A stretch of DNA of 64,000 nt from Archangium violaceum (GTDB taxonomy: Bacteria > Myxococcota > Myxococcia > Myxococcales > Myxococcaceae): contig NZ_CP069338.1 of the NCBI RefSeq assembly GCF_016859125.1, positions 3,250,501 through 3,314,500 of the forward strand. Direction: 5' to 3'. A model generated the notes under the pieces. It saw only the letters and a list, made by a program, of their open reading frames with translations, ran no database searches and was not told where the DNA came from. Below are positions 58,650 to 64,000 of this stretch, piece after piece; the stretch's first letter is position 1, and every line of letters starts with the position of its first letter. A program made the translations under genes and the position numbers.

Positions 58650-59276
58650 TCAGTCTCCGACGATGCCCACGCGCACGCGGTGGAGCTCGTTGCTGGTGGC
58701 CACCTTGAGGGTGAAGTCCGCCACGTCCTCGGGGTACACCTGACGGCCGCCCGTGGGCAGCGCCTCCACGGCGGTGCGGTACTTGCCCGTCTTCACGCCG
58801 CTGGGCATGACGGGCGGGCACACCACCACCCAGTCCAGTCCGCTCTCCTGGAGCACCTGCAGGGCGCCGCGGTGATCCTCGAAGGCGTAACGCAGGAAGG
58901 GCGGCAGGCCGTGCTCTCCAGTGAGGCCACCCGCCGGGTGGGGCAGCAGTCCCGCCGCGCCCACCGTCACGAGCCGCTGGACACCCTCGGCCTTCATCGC
59001 CGCCACGATGGACCGGGTGGCCTGCGTCACCACCGTCACCGCGTGCGTCGCGTCGCGCGCCCCGATGGCGCTCACCACGACCTCCGAGCCGCGCACCGCC
59101 TCGGCCACGGCGGTGCCGTCCTCCAGGCTGCCCTTCTTCACGAACAGCCGCCCATGCTTCACTCCCAGCCGCTGCGGGTCCCTCACATAGGCCGTCACCT
59201 CGTGCCCCTGCGCCACCGCATCGTGCACCAGCGTGTGCCCGACCCGACCCGTCGCTCCGAAGACCGTCAACCGCAT
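58650..59276 (-). CDS. NAD(P)-binding atypical SDR oxidoreductase
   Basis: 208 residues from ATG 59276 with GGAGGAG upstream. MRLTVFGATGRVGHTLVHDA has the GxxGxxG dinucleotide site; SEVVVSAIGARD, RLVTVGAAGLLPHPAG and DWVVVCPPVMPSG are typical of NmrA/SDR-a5-like oxidoreductases or regulators. The catalytic tyrosine/lysine pair of classical SDRs is not obvious, so it may be a redox sensor or act on small substrates such as flavins or biliverdin. Confidence 0.9.
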   Translation of the reverse strand: MRLTVFGATGRVGHTLVHDAVAQGHEVTAYVRDPQRLGVKHGRLFVKKGSLEDGTAVAEAVRGSEVVVSAIGARDATHAVTVVTQATRSIVAAMKAEGVQRLVTVGAAGLLPHPAGGLTGEHGLPPFLRYAFEDHRGALQVLQESGLDWVVVCPPVMPSGVKTGKYRTAVEALPTGGRQVYPEDVADFTLKVATSNELHRVRVGIVGD

Positions 59277-59434
59277 GGGTGTTACTCCTCCGTGACCCGT
59301 TCCCCGAGCGGAGGGCCGGTCCGGTGGGTGTCGCGGAGTCCGCTCTGGCTCCATCACCCTCGGCCCTGCCAGGAACGAGCGCGGCCCGTCATATAGCGCT
59401 CCTGGTGCCGGGTTGTCCGCAAGAGCCTCTGGCC

Positions 59435-60019
59435 CTAGGGGGTCTCGAGCGTCCGGGGCGCCTGGGCCAGGCCCTCGACCCCGGTCGTCTGCTTCCTCAC
59501 GTCCTCCCGTTGGCCCTGGAGGGCCTGCGTGTTGTCACGGATGCGCTCACCGTACAGCTCGAGCGTCTGCTCCACGATTTCCAGGCGTGCGTTGTGCCGG
59601 TCGAACCGTTCGGAGAACTCGGTCCGGAGCTTGTTCGTCTCGAAGTACAAGGTTGTGAGCACCGACTCCTGCGTCTTCTGCAGGGATTGTTCGAGCTGCC
59701 CCTGGAGTCGGACGAGCCGCTCCTGGTTGTCGTGTCGGAGACCCTGGAGATCCGCGGCCAACTGCAGGTCTCGTATCCTGCTGGCGGCGGCTTCATGGTC
59801 TACCTTGAGCGTCAACTCCTTGAGTTGCTGCTCCGTACGCTGCTGGCCGTGCTCCAACGATTGCAGGCGCTGGTCCATGCCCTGCAGGCGCTGTTCCAGG
59901 AGTTGCTGGCCTTGCTCCAGGCGCTGCTGGCCCTGCTCCATCAGGGTCAGGATCCGCTGCTCGCCCGGCGTGAGGGAATGCTCTCCCACTCCCGTGGGAA
60001 CCGACATGGAACGATCCAT
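59435..60019 (-). CDS. Coiled-coil protein of unknown function
   Basis: 194 residues from ATG 60019 (GGGAGG upstream; GTG 60025 is closer to it). Residues ~22-80 and ~90-180 are a long heptad-repeat coiled coil rich in Gln and Leu (EQGQQRLEQGQQLLEQRLQG, HGQQRTEQQLKELTLKVDHE). No signal or membrane segment. Function unknown; it lies between dnaA and the SDR gene where many bacteria have dnaN, and could relate to chromosome organisation, but nothing in the sequence shows this. Confidence 0.8.
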   Translation of the reverse strand: MDRSMSVPTGVGEHSLTPGEQRILTLMEQGQQRLEQGQQLLEQRLQGMDQRLQSLEHGQQRTEQQLKELTLKVDHEAAASRIRDLQLAADLQGLRHDNQERLVRLQGQLEQSLQKTQESVLTTLYFETNKLRTEFSERFDRHNARLEIVEQTLELYGERIRDNTQALQGQREDVRKQTTGVEGLAQAPRTLETP

Positions 60020-60124
60020 CGACACACACCTCCCGTGGTGACTTCGCGAGTAGGTTGACTCATCAAGTCACCTCAAGTCAAGTCACCAGTCAGGTCAGGT
60101 GTACGGACTTCAGCTCGGGGCCGC

Positions 60125-60160
60125 ATACCCTCACCCCGTCCCTCTCCCAGGGGGAGAGGG
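60125..60160 (-). repeat. Palindromic repeat, copy 5
   Basis: ATACCCTCACCCCGTCC with CCCTCTCCC-AGG-GGGAGAGGG stem. It lies 10 bp beyond the dnaA stop codon and 105 bp before the coiled-coil gene. Confidence 0.85.
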
Positions 60161-60169
60161 GAGGGGGGC

Positions 60170-61522
60170 TCACTCTCCCGTCAGCCTTGCTTCCAGCTCG
60201 TCCAGCTCGCGCTTCACCGCCGCGTCCGTCTCCCGCAGCTTCTCCACCTTGCGCACCGCCGAGATCACCGTCGAGTGGTCCTTGCTGAACCTCGCGGCGA
60301 TCTCCGGGAACGAGCCCTTCGTCAGCTTGCGGCTCAGGTACATCGCCACCTGCCGCGCGTGCGCCAGCGCCTTGTGCCGCCGGTCCTCCTTCAACGCCTC
60401 CACCGGCACCTTGTAGTAGCGGGCCACTTCCTTCTGGATGCTCTCCACGTCCACGACCTGCCGCGTCGGCAGCACGTCCTTGAGCACGTGCGAGGCGAAG
60501 TCCACCGTCACCGGGTGCCTCGACAGCGAGTGGATGGCGCTCACCTTCACCAGCGCCCCCTCCAGCTCCCGCACGTTCTTCTGGAAGCTCCGGGCGATGA
60601 AGTGCGCCACCTCGTCCGGCAGATCCAACCCCTCCATCACCGCCTTCTTCTGGAGGATGGCCACCCGCGTCTCGAAGCTCGGCTCCTGGATGTCCGTGAT
60701 GAGCCCCATGCTGAAGCGGCTGCGCAGCCGCTCCTCCAGCCCGGGCACCTCCGCCGGCACCATGTCGCTCGTGAGGATGATGGCCTTGCCCTGCTCGTGC
60801 AGTGTGTTGAACGTGTGGAAGAACTCCCGCTGCGTCTCTTCCTTGCGTCCCAGGAACTGCACGTCGTCGATCATCAGCACGTCGCACTCTTCGCGGAACT
60901 TCCGGCGGAACTCCGGCATCCGCTGCTCGCGCACGCTCTCGATGTACTCGTTGGTGAACTGCTCGCTCGACAGGTACACCACCCGCTGCGTCTGATCCCT
61001 CTCCCAGATTTTATTGCCGATGGCGTGCAGCAGGTGCGTCTTGCCCAGCCCCGTCCCACCATAGATGTAGAGCGGGTTGTAGGCCCGGCCCGGGCTCTCG
61101 GCCACCGCGTGCGCGGCCGCCGCGGCGAGCTGGTTGCTGTCGGCCACCACGAAGCTCTGGAAGGTGAAGCGGGCGTTGAGCCGGGGCGGCCGGGTCCCCG
61201 CGGACTTGACCTCCGGTGCGAGTTTGAGCTCCGGCGGAGGCGCCAGGCCCGGCACCACCTCGTAGCCCAGCCGGGCGGGCGTGTCCGTCACCCGCGCCAG
61301 CGTCGACTCGAGCAGCCCCCGGTAATGGTCATCCACCCAGTCCTGGTAGAACCGGTCCGGCACCGCCAGCACCAGCGTGTCCCCGCGCACCTCCAGGGGC
61401 TGCATCTTTCCGATCCACCCGAGCGCGTAGTCCCGCTTGTCCTGCTTCAGGCAGTCCAGCATCCTTTCCCAGAGAATCTCGGCACTTGGCGGTGGGGGCA
61501 GGGTTTGGGCGAGCGCGTTCAC
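60170..61522 (-). CDS. dnaA: Chromosomal replication initiator DnaA
   Basis: 450 residues from GTG 61522, preceded by GGAG seven bases upstream; the extra 33 codons open upstream lack homology. Domain I: LWERMLDCLKQDKRDYALGW. Domain III: RFTFQSFVVADSNQLAAAAA, Walker A YGGTGLGKTHLL, CDVLMIDDVQFL (Walker B), TSDMVPAEVPGLEERLRSRF (sensor and arginine finger). Domain IV: RRHKALAHARQVAMYLSRKL and KDHSTVISAVRKVEKL, the DnaA-box-binding helix-turn-helix. It unwinds oriC and recruits the replisome. dnaN does not follow; the palindromic repeat and an unrelated gene do. Confidence 0.98.
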   Translation of the reverse strand: MNALAQTLPPPPSAEILWERMLDCLKQDKRDYALGWIGKMQPLEVRGDTLVLAVPDRFYQDWVDDHYRGLLESTLARVTDTPARLGYEVVPGLAPPPELKLAPEVKSAGTRPPRLNARFTFQSFVVADSNQLAAAAAHAVAESPGRAYNPLYIYGGTGLGKTHLLHAIGNKIWERDQTQRVVYLSSEQFTNEYIESVREQRMPEFRRKFREECDVLMIDDVQFLGRKEETQREFFHTFNTLHEQGKAIILTSDMVPAEVPGLEERLRSRFSMGLITDIQEPSFETRVAILQKKAVMEGLDLPDEVAHFIARSFQKNVRELEGALVKVSAIHSLSRHPVTVDFASHVLKDVLPTRQVVDVESIQKEVARYYKVPVEALKEDRRHKALAHARQVAMYLSRKLTKGSFPEIAARFSKDHSTVISAVRKVEKLRETDAAVKRELDELEARLTGE

Positions 61523-61893
61523 GGTAGGGCTCCGATGCGCTGGTGGATCACCAGGCAGGGGGCCGTCCGTGCTAACAGCCCCCCCCTGGGCGATCAAGTT
61601 TGCGGCCCCTACCCCAGACATTCCGCACCCCTACGGCCCCCCTTCTGATCGCAGCGCCCGGCGCGGAATCCCCCGCCCCCTCCAACGGTTGTGGCCCCAG
61701 CGTTCCCACTCCCACCCCGCTTCACCCCGGGTGTGGGGTGCAAAAGGGTGGCCTCCATCCCCGATCGGACAGGCGGGAGTGATCCGGCGTTGACTTGGGT
61801 GGGAGATCGGGTTACGAGCGCCGCCTTCCTTTGCTTTATGGATAAGGGTGCCCGCCCGTGCGGTGGGCGCCCCGTCGTCCCAGGAGTTCAGCC
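61523..61893. promoter_or_regulatory. 371-bp divergent dnaA/rpmH intergenic region
   Basis: Contains a C-rich tract, a TTGACT (61790-61795) and TACGAG (61813-61818) pair 17 bp apart as a possible rpmH promoter, and one DnaA-box-like site TTATCCATA (61837-61845, minus strand, 8 of 9 to TTATCCACA). No cluster of boxes or AT-rich melting region is visible, so this is not a convincing oriC by itself. Confidence 0.5.
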
Positions 61894-62046
61894 GTGTCCA
61901 AGCGCACCTACCAGCCCTCGAAGATCAAGCGCAACCGCACCCACGGGTTCCGCAAGCGCAACTCCACCCGCGCGGGCCAGGACGTCCTCAGCCGCCGCCG
62001 CGCCAAGGGCCGCAAGCGCCTGGTGGTCTCCGCTTACAAGAAGTAG
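61894..62046 (+). CDS. rpmH: 50S ribosomal protein L34
   Basis: 50 residues from GTG 61894, CAGGAG upstream. [50 protein letters not shown] is a textbook L34: small, Lys/Arg-rich. It sits in the 50S subunit near the tunnel. It starts the rpmH-rnpA-yidD-yidC operon, as in most bacteria. Confidence 0.99.
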   Translation: MSKRTYQPSKIKRNRTHGFRKRNSTRAGQDVLSRRRAKGRKRLVVSAYKK

Positions 62047-62059
62047 CCGGGACGCTCGC

Positions 62060-62461
62060 GTGAAGGCCGAGGGCCAGGCGCCACCTCGCGACGAGCGCTT
62101 TCCCAAGGCCCTGCGCCTGCTCCGGCGGCGCGAGTTCCTCGAGGTCCAGGAGAACGGTCAGAAGATTCCCTCCGACTGTCTCCTGGGGCTCGCCAGGCCC
62201 AACGGACGGCCCTACAGCCGCGTGGGCCTCACCGTCTCCACCAAGGTGGGCAATGCCGTGGTGCGTGCCCGCCTGCGTCGGCTCCTGCGAGAGCTCTTCC
62301 GCAAGCGCCGCCAGCAATGGCCTTCCGGTGTGGACGTAGTCCTGGTCGTGCGTCAGTCCGCCAAGGACGCATCCTTCCCGGAAATGTCGCGCGCCTTCGA
62401 TGGAGTCACCCGCAAGCTGCAGAGGTTGTTTCCGTCAGGCCCCCGGGAGTCCGCCCGATGA
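62060..62461 (+). CDS. rnpA: Ribonuclease P protein component
   Basis: 133 residues from GTG 62060. [60 protein letters not shown] include the RNR-like basic helix ([14 protein letters not shown]) of the RnpA family. It binds the RNase P RNA and aids 5' processing of tRNA. A basic N-terminal start at GTG is inferred; the preceding rpmH stop is 14 bases away. Confidence 0.97.
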   Translation: MKAEGQAPPRDERFPKALRLLRRREFLEVQENGQKIPSDCLLGLARPNGRPYSRVGLTVSTKVGNAVVRARLRRLLRELFRKRRQQWPSGVDVVLVVRQSAKDASFPEMSRAFDGVTRKLQRLFPSGPRESAR

Positions 62462-62676
62462 GCCCGCTCGCCTACCTGCTCGCGCTCCCCATCCGTTTCT
62501 ACAAGCGGTGGCTGTCGCCGTTGCTGCCCCCGGCCTGCCGCTTCCACCCCACCTGCTCCGTGTACGCCCTGGAGGCGCTGAAGAAGCATGGTGCCCTCCG
62601 CGGTGTGCGCCTCATCGTCTGGCGCCTGCTGCGCTGCCAGCCCTTCCACCCCGGCGGCTTCGACCCCGTTCCCTGA
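62458..62676 (+). CDS. yidD: Membrane protein insertion efficiency factor YidD
   Basis: 72 residues; ATG overlaps the rnpA stop by [64 protein letters not shown] carry the conserved Cys residues and CRFxPTCS motif of YidD. It helps YidC insert membrane proteins. Standard operon position between rnpA and yidC. Confidence 0.97.
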   Translation: MSPLAYLLALPIRFYKRWLSPLLPPACRFHPTCSVYALEALKKHGALRGVRLIVWRLLRCQPFHPGGFDPVP

Positions 62677-62689
62677 CCGCCTCTCTTAT

Positions 62690-64000
62690 ATGAACGATCT
62701 GGATCCGCTCTCGCCCAACTCGGCTGACTCCCAACGGCGACTGCTGGTGGCACTCGCGCTCGCGATGGGCCTCACCTTCGCCTACACCTTCCTCCTCTCG
62801 AAAAACGCGCCACCGCCCGAGGCCGGAGTCGCGGACGCCGGGCAGATGGTCGCCGCCACCGACGCGGGCACACCCGCTCCCACCGCCGGTGGGGACACGG
62901 GGACGGCGGGGACGCCGCCGCCCGCCGGGACGGGCACCGAGGGGGCCGTGGCCGACGCCGCGCCGCCTCCGCCCGTGCGCACGCTGAACTTCGAGCGTCA
63001 GTGGGCGCACTACACCTTCTCCACCCAGGGCGCGGGCCTCACCTCGGCGGTGCTCCAGGGCGAGAAGATGCGCGAGCAGCAGCAGGTCTCCATCGCCGAG
63101 GGCTACAAGCTGCTCTTCGGGGGCAAGGTGCCGCCGCCGCCTCAGATGAACCTGGCGCAGCCGGTGCAGGGCCAGGCGCTGCCGCTGGCCATCTCCATCA
63201 CGGGCCCCCAGCCCCTGCCGGCCGACGCGCGCTACGCGGTGGCCGAGACGGACGCGAGCCAGGGCGCCACCACCTTCACCACGCGCCAGGGGCCGTGGGA
63301 GGTGACCAAGAGCATCCAGTGGCCGAAGGAGGGCTTCGAGCTCCTCTACACCCTCGAGGTGAAGAACGTCTCGGGGCAGCCGGTCACCGGTGAGCTGCAG
63401 GTGCACTACAACCGCGCCATCAGCCCGGACAGCGAGCACGCCCCGTCCTTCTTCGGCGGCGTGGGCAACCTCAGCTACGCCTCGTGCCACGTGGGCGAGG
63501 AGAAGCACAAGCTGGCGCCGGATCAGGGTCAGCCGGAGCCGGAGGAGCTGCGCGGCCCGGTGCACTTCTTCGGCATCGACCAGCAGTACTTCCTCTCCGC
63601 GCTCTACCCGCTCGAGGGCGCGCAGCAGGGCCGCTGCGAGCTCGTGGCCACCCCCGAGGCGCGCGGCGTCGTCGCCAGCTTCCCGCTCACCGCCGCCGCC
63701 GGCCAGACGGTGACGTACCGCTTCGGCGGCTACCTGGGGCCGAAGGATCCGGACCTGCTCGGCGCCGTGCCCGGCCCGGCCGTGCGCGAGGCCGCCGGCC
63801 TCACCGCCTCCGCCTACGCCCCTCAGCTCACGGAGACGATCGACTACGGCATGTGGGCGGTCATCGCCAAGCTGCTGGTCACCATCATGAAGTTCTTCCA
63901 CGGCCTGGTGGGCAACTGGGGCGTGGCCGTCATCCTGCTCACCGTGTTGGTGAAGACGCTCCTCTTGCCCCTCACCCACCGCTCCATGGTCAGCATGGAG
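62690..64000 (+). CDS. yidC: Membrane protein insertase YidC (3' end outside window)
   Basis: 437 codons visible, cut by the right edge. First helix: RRLLVALALAMGLTFAYTFL. A long Ala/Pro/Gly linker (residues ~45-95) precedes the periplasmic P1 domain (FERQWAHYTFSTQGAGLTSA ... VHFFGIDQQYFLSALYPLEG, GQTVTYRFGGYLGPKDPDLL). The insertase core begins DYGMWAVIAKLLVTIMKFFH, GLVGNWGVAVILLTVLVKTL, LLPLTHRSMVSME. This Gram-negative-type YidC inserts and folds inner-membrane proteins. Confidence 0.97.
   Translation, partial: MNDLDPLSPNSADSQRRLLVALALAMGLTFAYTFLLSKNAPPPEAGVADAGQMVAATDAGTPAPTAGGDTGTAGTPPPAGTGTEGAVADAAPPPPVRTLNFERQWAHYTFSTQGAGLTSAVLQGEKMREQQQVSIAEGYKLLFGGKVPPPPQMNLAQPVQGQALPLAISITGPQPLPADARYAVAETDASQGATTFTTRQGPWEVTKSIQWPKEGFELLYTLEVKNVSGQPVTGELQVHYNRAISPDSEHAPSFFGGVGNLSYASCHVGEEKHKLAPDQGQPEPEELRGPVHFFGIDQQYFLSALYPLEGAQQGRCELVATPEARGVVASFPLTAAAGQTVTYRFGGYLGPKDPDLLGAVPGPAVREAAGLTASAYAPQLTETIDYGMWAVIAKLLVTIMKFFHGLVGNWGVAVILLTVLVKTLLLPLTHRSMVSME

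Noticed and set aside
61523-61893. oriC call for the dnaA-rpmH gap
   Set aside because: Only one DnaA-box-like 9-mer (one mismatch) and no AT-rich unwinding region could be seen.
1-64000. CRISPR arrays, tRNA and rRNA genes
   Set aside because: No regularly spaced repeats, cloverleaf-like sequences with conserved T-loop bases, or rRNA segments were recognised on reading; small RNAs cannot be excluded.

Overview
The window is 64 kb of very GC-rich DNA. Many genes encode predicted lipoproteins, many genes overlap by an ATGA or TGATG junction, and the accessory genes (a SitA-type lipoprotein toxin, type VI secretion DUF2169/HEAT proteins, LytTR and hybrid-free sensor kinases) are typical of myxobacteria. 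I infer a member of the Myxococcota close to Cystobacter, Archangium or Myxococcus. The right end is the conserved dnaA / rpmH-rnpA-yidD-yidC block, so the window lies next to the dnaA locus.

Layout. 1-5.7 kb: a two-gene module with a DUF559-type nuclease at the left edge; a Cys-rich secreted protein pair; a tetR/VOC pair bracketed by an imperfect direct repeat; gshB; and a decayed gene. 5.7-19.5 kb: mainly small lipoproteins, a LytS/LytTR two-component pair, a TAXI-type substrate-binding protein, an AAA ATPase plus Toprim-like two-gene module (probable anti-phage defence), a TrmN6-like methyltransferase, a CBM20-esterase, a GNAT/zinc-ribbon operon and an AlkZ-like glycosylase. 19.8-26.2 kb: a type VI secretion accessory and effector island (HEAT protein, DUF2169, ketosynthase-like protein, PAAR-like effector, two SUKH immunity proteins) containing a 0.4-kb MITE-like element.

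26.4-41 kb: LysR/MFS pair, secreted proteins, an AHH nuclease toxin with an Imm11-type immunity protein, metallophosphoesterase, CapA-like protein, methyltransferase and MFS transporter. 41-52 kb: thioesterase, a SitA/SitI-type toxin-immunity pair, small proteins, an active/inactive M16 peptidase pair and a trypsin-like lipoprotein. 52-60 kb: two sensor histidine kinases, a methyltransferase, a zinc-finger membrane protein with a paralogue at 46.4 kb, an NAD(P)-binding oxidoreductase and a coiled-coil protein. 60-64 kb: dnaA (minus) divergent from rpmH-rnpA-yidD-yidC (plus).

Themes. At least four conflict modules are spread over the window: DUF559 module, AAA/Toprim module, T6SS effector with SUKH immunity, and AHH/Imm11 plus SitA/SitI contact toxins. 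A palindromic repeat occurs five times, always in the same orientation at the 3' end of a minus-strand gene. A 66-67-bp leader is duplicated 27 kb apart before two unrelated genes. No tRNA, rRNA or CRISPR array was seen. All functional calls come from reading sequence and motifs; no database search was run.
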